This document shows positions 28,241 through 38,986 of a stretch of 64,000 nt of DNA, in pieces (positions within the stretch are counted from its first letter, which is position 1; each line of letters begins with the position of its first letter). Both the position numbers and the translations under genes were made by a program. Under the pieces are notes generated by a model, which saw only the letters and a program-made list of their open reading frames with translations, was not told the DNA's origin and did no database searches. Location of the stretch: contig NZ_LMQS01000001.1 in NCBI RefSeq assembly GCF_001424665.1, positions 931,225 to 995,224 of the forward strand, in the 5' to 3' direction. The DNA is from Methylophilus sp. Leaf416. Its GTDB lineage: Bacteria; Pseudomonadota; Gammaproteobacteria; Burkholderiales; Methylophilaceae.

Positions 28241-28476
28241 TGCAAACCGATAGTAAATTAAGCCTCGCCGTACGCGAGTCACTCGATGAATATTTCACCC
28301 ACCTTGATGGCCAACCGCCTCATGCCATTTACAACATGGTATTGGGCTGTGTCGAAAAACCCATGCTGGAATATGTGTTGAACAAGGTAGGCGGCAATCA
28401 AAGCAAAGCCGCTGATATGCTGGACATCAACCGCAACACCCTAAGAAAAAAAATGGCCGCCTACGGCCTTGAGTGA
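28240..28476 (+). CDS. fis: Fis nucleoid-associated DNA-binding protein
   Basis: 78 residues, the short betaproteobacterial form (E. coli has 98, lacking the N-terminal arm here). C-terminal helix-turn-helix GNQSKAADMLDINRNTLRKK near 50-70; N-terminal dimer helices ESLDEYFTHLDG and MVLGCVEKPMLEYVL. Bends DNA, stimulates rRNA and recombination. Overlaps dusB by one base, so it depends on the dusB transcript. Confidence 0.93.
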   Translation: MQTDSKLSLAVRESLDEYFTHLDGQPPHAIYNMVLGCVEKPMLEYVLNKVGGNQSKAADMLDINRNTLRKKMAAYGLE

Positions 28477-28489
28477 AAACTCCCTTCCC

Positions 28490-28522
28490 GGCTTAACTGT
28501 TAAGCCAACCAAATTTTATAAT
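28490..28522 (+). promoter_or_regulatory. purH promoter with palindrome over the -35
   Basis: Perfect palindrome GGCTTAA-CTG-TTAAGCC (28490-28506) contains a -35-like TTAACT (28493-28498); 18 nt on is -10 TATAAT (28517-28522). The palindrome may be an operator or the residue of a fis terminator (no U-tract follows). Confidence 0.55.
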
Positions 28523-28547
28523 CAAGCAACCTCTCACATTAAATACC

Positions 28548-30152
28548 ATGACAATTAAACGCGCGCTTATCAGTGTCTCCGATAAAACCGGTGTGCTCGA
28601 ACTGGCACAATCACTGCACCAACTGGGTGTGGAACTACTTTCAACCGGCGGCACCGCCAAACTTTTCCGTGACAACCAGATTCCGGTCAAAGAGGTCAGC
28701 GACTTCACTGGCTTTCCGGAAATGCTGGATGGCCGTGTGAAAACGTTGCATCCGAAAGTGCATGGCGGTTTGCTTGGCCGTCGCGACTTGCCGGAACATG
28801 TGGCCGCCATGCAAGAATATGGCATCGAGAACATCGATCTGCTGGTGGTTAACCTGTATCCGTTTGAAGCAACAGTTGCCAAGCCCGACTGTACGCTGGA
28901 AGATGCGATTGAGAATATCGATATTGGCGGTCCGGCCATGGTGCGCTCAGCAGCCAAAAACTGGAACGACGTAGCAGTGCTGACTGATGCTGCACAATAT
29001 GCGGAAGTCACTGCCGAACTCAAAGCTAACAACGGTTCAGTTTCAAAAGCGACTCGCTTTAAATTATCCGTCGCCGCTTTTAACCGTATTGCCCAATACG
29101 ATGCTGCAATCAGCAACTATCTGTCTGCGATTGATTTTGCTGAAACAGAATCTGCCGGCAAACCAGTGTTAAGCCAGTTCCCAGGCCAGATGAATAGCAA
29201 CTTCATCAAAGTGCAGGACTTGCGCTATGGTGAAAACAGCCATCAGCAAGCCGCGTTCTACCGAGACCTTTACCCTGCTCCTGGCAGCTTGGCCACCGCC
29301 CAGCAATTACAGGGCAAAGAATTAAGTTATAACAACATCGCTGATGCAGATGCTGCCTGGGAAGCCGTGAAATCATTCAGCACACCAGCCTGCGTGATTG
29401 TGAAACATGCTAACCCATGTGGCGTGGCACTAGGTGCCAATGCATTTGAAGCTTACGGCAAAGCGTTTAAAACTGATCCGACTTCAGCATTTGGCGGCAT
29501 TATTGCTTTCAATACCGTATTGGATGGTGCAGCCGCTGAGGTGGTGAGCAAGCAGTTTGTTGAAGTACTGATTGCACCTGAATACACGCCGGAAGCACTG
29601 GCTATTTTCAGCGCCAAAGCCAATGTTCGAGTGCTGAAAATAGCATTGCCAAAAGGTGGTAACAACGCTTGGGAGCAAGGGCGTAATGCCGTAGATTCTA
29701 AGCGCGTAGGTTCAGGCATTCTGTTGCAGTCGGCAGATAACCATGAGCTGCAACTTCCGGATATTAAAGTCGTCACCAAGCTGCAACCAAGCCCTGAGCA
29801 ATTGCAGGATCTGCTGTTCGCCTGGAATGTGGCGAAATACGTGAAATCCAATGCCATCGTGTTCTGCGGCAATGGCATGACCTTGGGCGTTGGCGCGGGC
29901 CAGATGAGCCGCGTAGATAGCACCAAAATTGCAGCAATCAAGGCGCAAAATGCCGGTTTAAGCCTGCAAAATTCGGTGGTCGCTTCAGATGCTTTCTTCC
30001 CGTTTAGAGATGGCGTAGACGTACTGGCTGATGCAGGTGCCAGCTGCGTGATTCACCCGGGTGGCAGCATGCGCGATGAAGAAGTGATTGCTGCAGCGGA
30101 TGAACGTGGCCTGGCCATGGTCGTTACCGGCATTCGTCATTTTAGACATTAA
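28548..30152 (+). CDS. purH: PurH: bifunctional AICAR transformylase / IMP cyclohydrolase
   Basis: 534 residues, normal length. N-terminal IMP cyclohydrolase (MGS fold) 1-200: [39 protein letters not shown]-terminal transformylase: [10 protein letters not shown] near 225 and the catalytic KHANPCG near 285; ends with [18 protein letters not shown]. Last two steps of purine synthesis to IMP. Its own promoter lies in the gap after fis. Confidence 0.96.
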   Translation: MTIKRALISVSDKTGVLELAQSLHQLGVELLSTGGTAKLFRDNQIPVKEVSDFTGFPEMLDGRVKTLHPKVHGGLLGRRDLPEHVAAMQEYGIENIDLLVVNLYPFEATVAKPDCTLEDAIENIDIGGPAMVRSAAKNWNDVAVLTDAAQYAEVTAELKANNGSVSKATRFKLSVAAFNRIAQYDAAISNYLSAIDFAETESAGKPVLSQFPGQMNSNFIKVQDLRYGENSHQQAAFYRDLYPAPGSLATAQQLQGKELSYNNIADADAAWEAVKSFSTPACVIVKHANPCGVALGANAFEAYGKAFKTDPTSAFGGIIAFNTVLDGAAAEVVSKQFVEVLIAPEYTPEALAIFSAKANVRVLKIALPKGGNNAWEQGRNAVDSKRVGSGILLQSADNHELQLPDIKVVTKLQPSPEQLQDLLFAWNVAKYVKSNAIVFCGNGMTLGVGAGQMSRVDSTKIAAIKAQNAGLSLQNSVVASDAFFPFRDGVDVLADAGASCVIHPGGSMRDEEVIAAADERGLAMVVTGIRHFRH

Positions 30153-30159
30153 ATCAATT

Positions 30160-30247
30160 CGCCACAGAGGACACAGGCATCACTGAGAAAAGCAGAAAAT
30201 GCTTTGCAAGATTGAAATTCTCAGTGTGCTCTTCGCCCTCCGTGGCC
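30160..30247. repeat. Imperfect inverted repeat between purH and purD
   Basis: The whole 117-nt gap is occupied by an inverted sequence: GCCACAGAGG near its start matches CCTCCGTGGC near its end (one G-U pair), and inner ACTGAGAA matches TTCTCAGT. CCACAGAGGACACAGG-type motifs occur as dispersed intergenic repeats in some bacterial genomes; dispersal cannot be seen in one window. Confidence 0.5.
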
Positions 30248-30269
30248 ATAACTTTGTAGGTAGTGAATT

Positions 30270-31541
30270 ATGAAAATTTTAGTGATTGGTTCTGGCGGCC
30301 GTGAGCATGCCCTGGCCTGGAAAGTATCACACAATAAAGAAGTCAGCCGCGTGTTTGTCGCGCCTGGCAATGCCGGTACAGCTACCAATCCAGCCATGAC
30401 CAATGTGCCGATTACCAAGATTGATGAACTGGTGAAATTTGCGCAAGATGAACAGATTGCCCTGACCATTGTTGGCCCGGAAGCGCCACTGTCACAAGGC
30501 GTGGTCGATGCTTTCCGTGCCGCAAACCTGAAAATATTTGGCCCGACCAAAGCCGCTGCGCAACTGGAAAGCTCCAAGGACTTTGCCAAATCCTTTATGT
30601 ATCGCCACAACATCCCGACCGCAAAATACCAAACCTTTAGCGATGTCACTAAAGCGCATGAATATATTGATGCTAACGGCGCACCTATCGTGATTAAAGC
30701 CGATGGGCTGGCTGCAGGCAAAGGCGTGGTGGTGGCGATGACACTGGAAGAAGCTCATGCTGCCGTAGATGCCATGCTGTCTGATAATAAACTGGGTGAC
30801 GCCGGTGCCCGCGTCGTCATTGAAGAATTCCTGGAAGGCGAAGAAGCCAGCTTCATGGTGATGGTTGATGGTAAAAACATACTGCCACTGGCCACCAGCC
30901 AGGACCACAAACGCCTGCTGGATGCTGATCAAGGCCCGAATACAGGTGGCATGGGCGCTTATTCTCCTGCACCTGTAGTCACTCCTGAAGTCCATGCAAA
31001 GGCCATGCGCGAAATTATTATCCCAACCGTAGAAGGCATGGCGAAAGATGGTATTCCTTATACCGGCTTTTTATATGCAGGGCTGATGATTTCACCCAAA
31101 GGTGAAGTAAAAACACTGGAATTCAACTGCCGCATGGGCGATCCGGAAACGCAGCCGATTATGATGCGTTTAAAATCTGACTTGGTGGCATTGGCAGCGC
31201 ATGCTGCAGAGGGTACGCTTGACCAGGCCAGCGCAGAATGGGATAGCCGTTTTGCGCTAGGTGTAGTGATGGCAAGTGCTAACTATCCGGAAACACCAAA
31301 ACTGGGTGATGAAATCACCGGCTTGCCGGCCGATGTACAGGACGGGCACGTATTCCATGCCGGCACTACTTTAAAAGACAGCAAAGTGCTTACAAGCGGT
31401 GGCCGCGTATTGTGTGTCACCGCATTGGGTGCGTCGGTTAAATCAGCGCAGGAATCAGCCTACAAAATCCTTGAATCCATCAAATTTGAAGGCGCGCAAC
31501 ACCGTAAAGATATTGGCTACCGCGCCATTAAAGCCAACTAA
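30270..31541 (+). CDS. purD: Phosphoribosylamine-glycine ligase
   Basis: 423 residues. ATP-grasp enzyme: starts MKILVIGSGGREHALAWK, has GPEAPLSQGVVDAF near 70, ATP loops (IKADGLAAGKGV near 145; DHKRLLDADQGPNTGGMGAY near 215) and metal site LEFNCRMGDPETQ near 285. Second step of purine synthesis. hemF starts three bases after its stop, so the genes purD-hemF-apeB are cotranscribed. Confidence 0.96.
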   Translation: MKILVIGSGGREHALAWKVSHNKEVSRVFVAPGNAGTATNPAMTNVPITKIDELVKFAQDEQIALTIVGPEAPLSQGVVDAFRAANLKIFGPTKAAAQLESSKDFAKSFMYRHNIPTAKYQTFSDVTKAHEYIDANGAPIVIKADGLAAGKGVVVAMTLEEAHAAVDAMLSDNKLGDAGARVVIEEFLEGEEASFMVMVDGKNILPLATSQDHKRLLDADQGPNTGGMGAYSPAPVVTPEVHAKAMREIIIPTVEGMAKDGIPYTGFLYAGLMISPKGEVKTLEFNCRMGDPETQPIMMRLKSDLVALAAHAAEGTLDQASAEWDSRFALGVVMASANYPETPKLGDEITGLPADVQDGHVFHAGTTLKDSKVLTSGGRVLCVTALGASVKSAQESAYKILESIKFEGAQHRKDIGYRAIKAN

Positions 31542-31544
31542 ACC

Positions 31545-32459
31545 ATGACAGAACAGATCCAACCTCAAGCCGTTTACGCCTTCCTGCAAGGATTACAGGC
31601 ACGTATTGTCGAAGCGGTTGAGTTGGTCGATGGCAAAAATTTTTTGCAGGATAGCTGGCAGCGGCCGGAAGGCGGCGGCGGTAATTCCTGCCTGCTGGAA
31701 AATGGCAATGTGTTTGAGCGTGCCGGTGTGGGTTTCTCCCATGTACTTGGCAACAAACTACCACCAGCGGCCAGTGTTGCCCATCCGGAAGCAGCGGGCA
31801 GGCCATGGGAAGCCATGGGTGTATCGCTGGTATTCCACCCGCATAACCCTTACATCCCGACCGTGCATATGAATGTGCGTTTTTTTGTTGCCAGAGCGCA
31901 ACAGGAAGGCGAGCAGGATATCTGGTGGTTTGGTGGTGGCATGGACCTCACGCCTTATTACGGCGAAGAAGAAGACTGTATCCATTTTCACCGTGTGAAC
32001 AAAGAAGCGCTGGCTCCATTCGGTGCTGATTATTACACCAGGTTCAAGCAAGCCTGCGATGAATACTTTTTCCTCAAGCATCGCAAAGAACCACGCGGTG
32101 TAGGTGGTGTATTCTTTGATGATTTCAGCGAGCTGGGCTTTGAGCAGAGTTTTGCCTTGCAACGCGCGATTGGCGACGCATTTTTACAGGCTTACCTGCC
32201 TATCGTTCAAAGACGAAAAAATCAGCCTTATGGTGAGCGAGAGCGTGATTTCCAGTCCTACCGCCGTGGCCGTTATGTTGAATTCAACCTGATTTTTGAC
32301 CGTGGTACCATATTCGGTTTACAGTCCAATGGCCGCACTGAATCCATCCTGCTCTCTATGCCGCCTGTAGTGAAATGGCGCTACGACTGGAAGCCCGAAA
32401 ACGGCAGTCCTGAAGCCAAACTTTATACCGATTTTTTGATTGAGAAAGACTGGGTTTAA
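31545..32459 (+). CDS. hemF: HemF: oxygen-dependent coproporphyrinogen III oxidase
   Basis: 304 residues. Conserved [20 protein letters not shown] near 45, [15 protein letters not shown] near 100, [13 protein letters not shown] near 125, [13 protein letters not shown] near 185 and [17 protein letters not shown] near 245. Converts coproporphyrinogen III to protoporphyrinogen IX using O2. Indicates aerobic haem synthesis. Three bases after purD, two before apeB. Confidence 0.96.
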   Translation: MTEQIQPQAVYAFLQGLQARIVEAVELVDGKNFLQDSWQRPEGGGGNSCLLENGNVFERAGVGFSHVLGNKLPPAASVAHPEAAGRPWEAMGVSLVFHPHNPYIPTVHMNVRFFVARAQQEGEQDIWWFGGGMDLTPYYGEEEDCIHFHRVNKEALAPFGADYYTRFKQACDEYFFLKHRKEPRGVGGVFFDDFSELGFEQSFALQRAIGDAFLQAYLPIVQRRKNQPYGERERDFQSYRRGRYVEFNLIFDRGTIFGLQSNGRTESILLSMPPVVKWRYDWKPENGSPEAKLYTDFLIEKDWV

Positions 32460-32461
32460 GC

Positions 32462-33766
32462 ATGCAAGTATCAATAGAAGCCAGACAACGCGCACAGGCT
32501 CTGCTGAATTTTATTGATGTCAGCCCAAGTCCTTGGCATGCAGTAACCCAGGTAGAACAGGTACTAGCTGCACAGGGTTTTACCCAGCTGAATGAAAGTG
32601 ATGCCTGGCAGTTTACTCAAGGCGGCAAATATTATGTCGTGCGTGATGGCGGGTCTATTATTGCGTTTGTACTTGGCCAAGCAGCCATCGCAGAACATGG
32701 GTTCCGCATCGTGGGGGCGCACACTGACTCTCCTGGCCTGCGCTTAAAACCCAAAGCTGCCTATAGTACTGAAGGCATCGCACAGCTTGGCGTAGAAGTG
32801 TATGGCGGGCCCATTTTAGCTACGTTTACTGACCGCGACTTGGGCTTGGCTGGGCGAGTGATTGTTAAAACAGTGTCAGGCCTTAGCTCGCACCTGGTCA
32901 AACTGGACCAGCCCATTGCCCGCCTGCCCAACCTGGCGATCCATATGAACCGCGAGGTCAATGAAAAAGGCCTGGTGCTCAATAAGCAAACCGGCCTACC
33001 CTTGATTTTCGGCCATGCCGCCAACAGCGAAGCCGCCAAACAATTACTGTCTGACACTTTAGCGAGTAGCTTGCAAGTAAACGCTGCGGATATCTTGAGC
33101 TGGGATCTGGCGTTTTATGACACCCAACGCGGCAGTTTCTGGGGTATAGAGCAAGAATTTATCGCCAACAGCCAGCTGGATAACCTGGCTTCCTGCCATG
33201 CGGCAATGGAAGCAATGATTGGCACCGAAAAACCGCAGGCGACCAGTATTTGTGCATTATTTGACCATGAAGAGGTCGGCTCTGAAAGTGCAACCGGTGC
33301 AGGTGGCAGTTTTTTACTGGATGTGATGGAGCGAATCTGTCACTCGCACGACCTGAGCCACGAAGACAAGCTGCGTAGTTATTCACAAAGCTTTTTTATC
33401 AGTGCAGATATGGCACATGCCTTTCATCCTAGCCATGCAGGCAGTTATGAACCTTGCCATCATGTACAGGTAAACCAGGGGCCGGTGATTAAAACCAACG
33501 CCAACCAGCGTTACAGCACCAACGCGGCTACCGCTGCACGCTTTATCCAGCTGTGTGACAGGGCTGGCGTGCCTTACCAGCAATATGCGCACCGCACCGA
33601 TTTGGGTTGTGGCAGCACCATTGGCCCCATCATGGCCGCACAACTCGGCATTGCCACGGTAGATGTCGGCAACCCGATGTGGGCTATGCACAGCATACGC
33701 GAGAGCGCCGGGGTGCTGGATCATGAATATATGATCGCGACATTAAAACAGCATTTCGCCAGCTAG
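32462..33766 (+). CDS. apeB: M18 family aminopeptidase
   Basis: 434 residues. Binuclear zinc site of the M18 family: GAHTDSPGLRLKP near 80, FDHEEVGSESATGA near 262, and a late HRTDLGCGSTIGP near 378. Starts at ATG two bases after the hemF stop. Cytosolic aspartyl-type aminopeptidase that trims acidic N-termini and helps recycle peptides. No further gene follows in this unit. Confidence 0.9.
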   Translation: MQVSIEARQRAQALLNFIDVSPSPWHAVTQVEQVLAAQGFTQLNESDAWQFTQGGKYYVVRDGGSIIAFVLGQAAIAEHGFRIVGAHTDSPGLRLKPKAAYSTEGIAQLGVEVYGGPILATFTDRDLGLAGRVIVKTVSGLSSHLVKLDQPIARLPNLAIHMNREVNEKGLVLNKQTGLPLIFGHAANSEAAKQLLSDTLASSLQVNAADILSWDLAFYDTQRGSFWGIEQEFIANSQLDNLASCHAAMEAMIGTEKPQATSICALFDHEEVGSESATGAGGSFLLDVMERICHSHDLSHEDKLRSYSQSFFISADMAHAFHPSHAGSYEPCHHVQVNQGPVIKTNANQRYSTNAATAARFIQLCDRAGVPYQQYAHRTDLGCGSTIGPIMAAQLGIATVDVGNPMWAMHSIRESAGVLDHEYMIATLKQHFAS

Positions 33767-33903
33767 CAATCCGTTAACTCATCATCCGCAAAACAGTTTT
33801 CAAGCGACGGCCAAGTGACATTCACAACCACTTCGGCTGCAGTCTTCGAATAATTCACCCTGCCTTTCTCATCAGCATTGACGCTGGTATAACGATTGCT
33901 TTA

Positions 33904-33921
33904 CCCTTGTAGCACAAGGGG
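33904..33921 (+). promoter_or_regulatory. Hairpin covering the ribosome-binding site of the permease
   Basis: CCCTTGT-AGC-ACAAGGG (33904-33920): 7-bp stem, 3-base loop; its 3' arm contains the Shine-Dalgarno AAGGGG that ends 7 nt before ATG 33929. Would mask the site if folded. Confidence 0.6.
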
Positions 33922-33928
33922 ATCAGCA

Positions 33929-35326
33929 ATGTTCAAACAACTATTACGTAAAAAACCAATTCAACCTCATGCGCATACCGGCCTCAGAAAATGTCTGACC
34001 GCATTTGACCTGGCATTACTCGGTATCGGCGGCGCCATAGGCACCGGCATTTTTGTGCTGACCGGCATCGCAGCAGCAACACAATCCGGCCCGGCGGTCG
34101 TTCTGTCTTTTATTATTGCAGGCGTGGCCGCAGGCTTTGCTGCACTGGCTTATGCTGAACTGTCTTCCTCAATTGGTGGCTCAGGCAGTGCCTATGGTTA
34201 TAGTTATGTCGCCTTCGGTGAGTTTGCCGCCTGGATGATGGGCTGGATGCTATTACTGGAATATGGTGTCGGTGCAGCAGCCGTCGCCAATGGCTGGGCT
34301 GGCTATTTCGTCAACACCGCTACTAATCTCGGCTTCCATATACCTGAACACCTGACTAAAGCGCCCGTCCTTGGCGGCACGATCAATCTTCCTGCATTCG
34401 CAATTATCTGGATATTAACCTTGCTGTTAATGACAGGCGTAAAAGAAAGTGCGCGCGCCAACAACATCATGGTGATTATCAAGCTTTCCACCATCGCGAC
34501 CTTTATTGTGCTCTCCGTGGGCCATATTAATACTGATAACTGGCAACCTTTTATGCCATATGGCTGGTTCGAAACGCTGGATAATGGCAAAAACATAGGC
34601 GTTTTTGCAGGTGCATCGCTGGTGTTTTTTGCCTATTTCGGGTTTGATGCCGTGTCTACTGCCGCAGAAGAATGTAAAAATCCGCAACGGGATTTGCCCA
34701 TCGGCCTGATTGCTTCTCTATTGTTTTGCACCATTATCTATATCATAGTTTCGGGTACCCTCACCGGCGTTGTTCCTTATGCAGAATTAAATACCTCATC
34801 CCCGGTGGCTTATGCGCTGACCAAGCTGGGATATCACTGGTCTTCAACCTTAGTCGCCACTGGCGTCATTGCAGGATTAATTACGGTACTGCTGGTGCTG
34901 CTCTATGGCCTGACGCGGATTCTGTTTGCCATGAGCCGCGATGGACTGATTTCGCCGATCTTTTCAGAAGTGAATCCTGATCGCCAGACGCCGAGCAAAA
35001 TTATCCTGATGTGCGGCTTTGTGGTCTCTATCGTGGCCGGATTTATTCCGTTGGGTGAACTGGCTGAAACCGTCAATATTGGCACATTAGCCAGTTTCAT
35101 TATGGTGTGTATCGGGGTGATTCGTTTGCGTATGACCCACCCTGACTTGGCACGACCCTTTAAGAATCCTTTTAATCCTTTAATCCCGGTTGCCGGGGTG
35201 GTGGCGTGTGGTGCCTTAATGTCATTCCTGCCTGCGGAAACCTGGCATCGTTTTATCACCTGGGCGGTAGTAGGCGCTGTTTTCTACTTTGTTTACTCTA
35301 TCCGTCATAGCAAACTGGCCCGCTAG
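33929..35326 (+). CDS. APC-superfamily amino acid permease (cationic amino acid transporter type)
   Basis: 465 residues from ATG 33929, chosen for its Shine-Dalgarno; an in-frame TTG at 33896 is rejected. About 12-13 helices. APC core: DLALLGIGGAIGTGIFVLTG near 30 (unwound TM1 G-G-x-I-G-T-G-I), FFAYFGFDAVSTAAEECKNP near 230 (TM6 and following E-E), GLTRILFAMSRDGL near 335. Close to YfnA-type permeases; substrate unknown. Confidence 0.88.
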   Translation: MFKQLLRKKPIQPHAHTGLRKCLTAFDLALLGIGGAIGTGIFVLTGIAAATQSGPAVVLSFIIAGVAAGFAALAYAELSSSIGGSGSAYGYSYVAFGEFAAWMMGWMLLLEYGVGAAAVANGWAGYFVNTATNLGFHIPEHLTKAPVLGGTINLPAFAIIWILTLLLMTGVKESARANNIMVIIKLSTIATFIVLSVGHINTDNWQPFMPYGWFETLDNGKNIGVFAGASLVFFAYFGFDAVSTAAEECKNPQRDLPIGLIASLLFCTIIYIIVSGTLTGVVPYAELNTSSPVAYALTKLGYHWSSTLVATGVIAGLITVLLVLLYGLTRILFAMSRDGLISPIFSEVNPDRQTPSKIILMCGFVVSIVAGFIPLGELAETVNIGTLASFIMVCIGVIRLRMTHPDLARPFKNPFNPLIPVAGVVACGALMSFLPAETWHRFITWAVVGAVFYFVYSIRHSKLAR

Positions 35327-35358
35327 ATAAACAGTGAGGCAAAAGAAATTGGCGAAAT

Positions 35359-35389
35359 AAAAAAGCCGACTGCAAAGTCGGCTTTTTTA
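35359..35389 (+). terminator. Bidirectional terminator, permease / cytochrome c
   Basis: AAAAAGCCGACT-GCAA-AGTCGGCTTTTTT: 12-bp stem with A and T flanks; serves both convergent genes. Confidence 0.92.
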
Positions 35390-35404
35390 ACTACACAAGC
35401 AATC

Positions 35405-35728
35405 TTAAAGAGACAGAACCCATTGAACAATCGTCTTGATATCTTCGTCTTTAACCTGCGGGCTGTTGGCAGGCATAGGAATATTTCCCCAAACACCGCT
35501 ACCGCCTTTTTTCACTTTTTCAATCAGCTTAGCTTCAGCTGTTTTGTCGCCTTTGTATTTTGCCGCAACATCTTTATATGCTGGACCCAATACTTTTGCA
35601 TCGACACTGTGGCAAGCTAAACAGCCACTTTTTTGTGCCAATGCTTTTGCGGCAGCTGCATCCGCCGCTTGAACCTGACCAGCCATGAGTAAGATGGCTG
35701 CTGTGATTGCAGAAAATAAAACTTTCAT
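35405..35728 (-). CDS. Class I c-type cytochrome (c5/c551-like)
   Basis: 107 residues from ATG 35728 with AAGGAG upstream; the longer in-frame start lacks both signal and site. Signal peptide to VQA, then haem motif CLACH near residue 35 and axial Met in PMPANSPQV near 85. Single-haem, periplasmic, soluble electron carrier of the c551/c5 class. In a methylotroph such a protein could serve methanol dehydrogenase or terminal oxidase; the sequence does not say which. Confidence 0.9.
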   Translation of the reverse strand: MKVLFSAITAAILLMAGQVQAADAAAAKALAQKSGCLACHSVDAKVLGPAYKDVAAKYKGDKTAEAKLIEKVKKGGSGVWGNIPMPANSPQVKDEDIKTIVQWVLSL

Positions 35729-35934
35729 GCGCACTCCTTGAATATCTTTAAAATAATAAATCCCCAATGCAATTTTCATGCATGTGGCATCTTACCTGAC
35801 CATCAAAATTCCACAAGTATGAAGCTGTGGAAATTTTCAGGCTAATCAAATATTTTCAATTGGATTGGTATTTTGCCAACAGGGGTAAAACGCACGTGCC
35901 GTGAATGCGTTGACACGCGCGTTTACAAAGAGAT

Positions 35935-36870
35935 TTACAGCGTTTCGATGGAGTATTCGGCGCTTAAAATATGTTTGCGGCCAGGATTGATGACGACCAT
36001 ATTATCCAAGGCATTGGTGGTTTCTACACAAATGGTTTTGCGCCATTCATCACCCACACCCATATCGCCCATGGAGCCAGCTTTTTCTGCACCCGGATTC
36101 CATACGACAGTGGCATCACTGCCGGATTTTGCGATATGTACAATGCGGTTGAAGCCACTGTCATGGATCGCGCAATCAGAACTGTGATGCACATACACGC
36201 GATCATACTCACTACCATCAAAGGCTAATGCATTGTGCTCAACGTTACGTTCGTAATCCAGCAGCTTGTCCAGATAGACGCAATCCTGCATGCCGGTGAT
36301 TTTGATATTTGATATATCGCTGACATTGAAATAGGTATGGAAAGCTTCACTGATGACAAATGGATGCTTAGCCAGATTGGTAGTCGCCAAATCAATACGC
36401 AAGCGGCGGCCAATTGTGATCGTCAGTGTCAATTCATACGGATAAGATAATTGGCGCTGCGCTTCTGGCGTTTGCTGCATTTCAAGGATGATGCGTGTGG
36501 CGCCGGTTGGCGTCGCATCAATATCCATCACGCGCCATGGAATCACGCGCGCAAAGCCATGCGGGCACAAGGTGCTGTCAGTCGGATGGGCACCAAACCA
36601 TGGCCAGCAAATCGGGGTGCCACCACGGATAGAACGGCCTTTCACATAACGCGCATTACTTGAAAGCCACAACACCGGGTCAGCTAAAAACTTAGGTTGC
36701 CACTGCATGACATGGGCGCCCTGCAAGGCAATTTTGCCTGTCGCTAACGGGTTATCAATTTCAAGGTATTGCAAACCATTTTCGTCTTGCAGCTGGTTGA
36801 CGTGCGCATGCAGTTTCAAGCGCTTTGTCATATCGGGTTGACCATGCTCCAATGTTGCGTGTGCGGTCAT
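35935..36870 (-). CDS. D-hexose-6-phosphate mutarotase (aldose 1-epimerase family)
   Basis: 311 residues. Galactose-mutarotase fold of the YeaD type: [20 protein letters not shown] near 33, [12 protein letters not shown] near 80 (phosphate-contact region), [11 protein letters not shown] near 170 with the catalytic His, and a late ETTNALDN with Glu. Interconverts alpha and beta glucose-6-phosphate-type anomers. Its ATG overlaps the ilvD stop (ATGA), so translation is coupled although the pathways differ. Confidence 0.88.
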   Translation of the reverse strand: MTAHATLEHGQPDMTKRLKLHAHVNQLQDENGLQYLEIDNPLATGKIALQGAHVMQWQPKFLADPVLWLSSNARYVKGRSIRGGTPICWPWFGAHPTDSTLCPHGFARVIPWRVMDIDATPTGATRIILEMQQTPEAQRQLSYPYELTLTITIGRRLRIDLATTNLAKHPFVISEAFHTYFNVSDISNIKITGMQDCVYLDKLLDYERNVEHNALAFDGSEYDRVYVHHSSDCAIHDSGFNRIVHIAKSGSDATVVWNPGAEKAGSMGDMGVGDEWRKTICVETTNALDNMVVINPGRKHILSAEYSIETL

Positions 36871-38726
36871 CTACTACCCCTTTCAATTTGTGACACATCT
36901 CTTACGGCACCTTTAGCGGCGCTGGTACTCATCGCGGCATATGCACGCAATGCAGGCGACACCACTCGCTCGCGGCTGACTGGTTTCCAAGCTTGATGCC
37001 CTTTGGCTTCCATCGTGGCACGGCGGTGCGCCATGTCTTCATCACTGATGACCAAATGGATGGTGCGATTAGGGATGTCGATCTCAATGGTATCTCCTTC
37101 CTCCACCAGACCAATTGCGCCACCTTCAGCGGCTTCTGGCGAAGCATGGCCAATACTTAAACCTGAGGTACCGCCTGAAAAACGGCCATCGGTGAGCAAG
37201 GCACATGCTTTACCCAAGCCTTTGGATTTAAGGTAAGACGTCGGGTATAACATCTCCTGCATGCCCGGTCCGCCACGCGGTCCTTCATAACGAATCACAA
37301 CCACATCACCAGCCACTACCTGGTCAGCCAGAATGCTTTCAACCGCATCGTCCTGACTTTCATACACGCGCGCACGGCCGGTAAATTTCAGGATACTGTC
37401 ATCGACACCGGCGGTTTTCACAATGCAACCATCCAGAGCGATATTGCCATACAGCACGGCCAAACCACCATCTTGCGAATAAGCGTGTTCCTTACTGCGG
37501 ATACAGCCGTTTTCACGGTCATCATCCAGATCTGGCCACAACATGCTTTGACTGAAGGCAATGGTGGTCGATATACCGCCAGGGGCTGCGCGGTAAAACT
37601 TTTTCACCTCTTCATCTTGCGTGGTGACAATATCCCATTTGGCTAACGCTTCACCCATGCTTGCACTATGAACGGTTGGTACATCCGTATGGATGACACC
37701 GGCACGATTAAGTTCGCCTAGAATGCCCATCACGCCACCGGCTCTATGCACATCTTCCATATGATATTTACTGGTCGCCGGTGCCACTTTAGACACACAA
37801 GGTACCTGACGCGAAATGCGGTCGATATCACGCATGGTGAAATCAATCCCTGCCTCGTGCGCTGCTGCCAGCAGATGCAGCACGGTATTGGTAGAGCCAC
37901 CCATCGCAACATCCAGGCTCATTGCATTCTCAAATGCCTGCATGTTGGCAATATTGCGCGGCAAGACTGAATAGTCATCCTGCTCGTAGTGCCGCTTGGC
38001 CAGATCCACAATCAGGCGACCTGCCTGCAAGAATAATTGCTTACGCGCGCCATGCGTTGCCAGCGTTGATCCATTACCAGGCAAACTCAACCCCAATGCT
38101 TCGGTCAGGCAATTCATTGAGTTCGCAGTAAACATGCCGGAACAGGAACCACAAGTCGGGCAGGCAGAACGTTCAACTTCAGCCACCTCTTCATCACTAA
38201 CGCGGCTATCTGCCGCTTCCACCATCGCATCGACCAGATCCAGTTTACGTACGTTACCTTGCCAGTTAACTTTGCCGGCTTCCATCGGGCCGCCGGAGAC
38301 AAATACCACCGGAATATTCAGGCGCAATGCCGCCATCAACATGCCAGGCGTAATCTTGTCACAGTTTGAGATACACACCAGCGCATCTGCGCAGTGTGCA
38401 TTTACCATATATTCGACACTATCTGCGATCAAATCACGACTAGGCAAACTGTAAAGCATGCCGCTGTGACCCATGGCAATACCGTCATCCACGGCAATGG
38501 TGTTGAACTCTTTGGCTACGCCCCCCGCTTTTTCAATTTCACGTGCGACCAACTGCCCTAAATCTTTAAGATGGACATGCCCGGGCACAAACTGGGTAAA
38601 CGAGTTTGAGATAGCGATAATCGGCTTGGAGAAGTCTTCATCTTTCATGCCGGTGGCACGCCAAAGTGCGCGAGCACCAGCCATGTTCCGACCTTGCGTA
38701 GTCGTGTGTGAGCGGTATTTAGGCAT
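36867..38726 (-). CDS. ilvD: Dihydroxy-acid dehydratase
   Basis: 619 residues, normal length. Starts [20 protein letters not shown]. Iron-sulfur ligands in [13 protein letters not shown] near 125 and [18 protein letters not shown] near 195; late catalytic segment [22 protein letters not shown] near 525. Dehydrates dihydroxy acids in Ile/Val synthesis. First gene of a two-gene unit. Confidence 0.96.
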   Translation of the reverse strand: MPKYRSHTTTQGRNMAGARALWRATGMKDEDFSKPIIAISNSFTQFVPGHVHLKDLGQLVAREIEKAGGVAKEFNTIAVDDGIAMGHSGMLYSLPSRDLIADSVEYMVNAHCADALVCISNCDKITPGMLMAALRLNIPVVFVSGGPMEAGKVNWQGNVRKLDLVDAMVEAADSRVSDEEVAEVERSACPTCGSCSGMFTANSMNCLTEALGLSLPGNGSTLATHGARKQLFLQAGRLIVDLAKRHYEQDDYSVLPRNIANMQAFENAMSLDVAMGGSTNTVLHLLAAAHEAGIDFTMRDIDRISRQVPCVSKVAPATSKYHMEDVHRAGGVMGILGELNRAGVIHTDVPTVHSASMGEALAKWDIVTTQDEEVKKFYRAAPGGISTTIAFSQSMLWPDLDDDRENGCIRSKEHAYSQDGGLAVLYGNIALDGCIVKTAGVDDSILKFTGRARVYESQDDAVESILADQVVAGDVVVIRYEGPRGGPGMQEMLYPTSYLKSKGLGKACALLTDGRFSGGTSGLSIGHASPEAAEGGAIGLVEEGDTIEIDIPNRTIHLVISDEDMAHRRATMEAKGHQAWKPVSRERVVSPALRAYAAMSTSAAKGAVRDVSQIERGSR

Positions 38727-38986
38727 TTGAAATCTGGAATAATCAGTAAAGTCTTATTTTAACTGAATACGTACTGCGATGCGCGCCTGAAACAGGTTTG
38801 TTACATTCGCGTCCAAATAACTTCAGTATACAAACTTAGAAATGATGTTGGGATACAAAGGGCTTAAGGAGATTTAGTTACGAAATATCAATGTAGCGTG
38901 AACTGCAAGGCTCGACCTTGAGTATCCTGATTAAGTTAATTTTGATAACTTGAAAAAGTATTTAAAGACTAAAAGAATGTCTATCT

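Noticed and set aside
28493-29116. 207-codon minus-strand frame in purH
   Set aside because: Antisense of a strongly conserved enzyme; Ser/Ala-rich by codon mirroring.
38727-38986. A hidden small gene in the gap between ilvD and ybdD
   Set aside because: Frames are short and have no Shine-Dalgarno; nothing recognisable.
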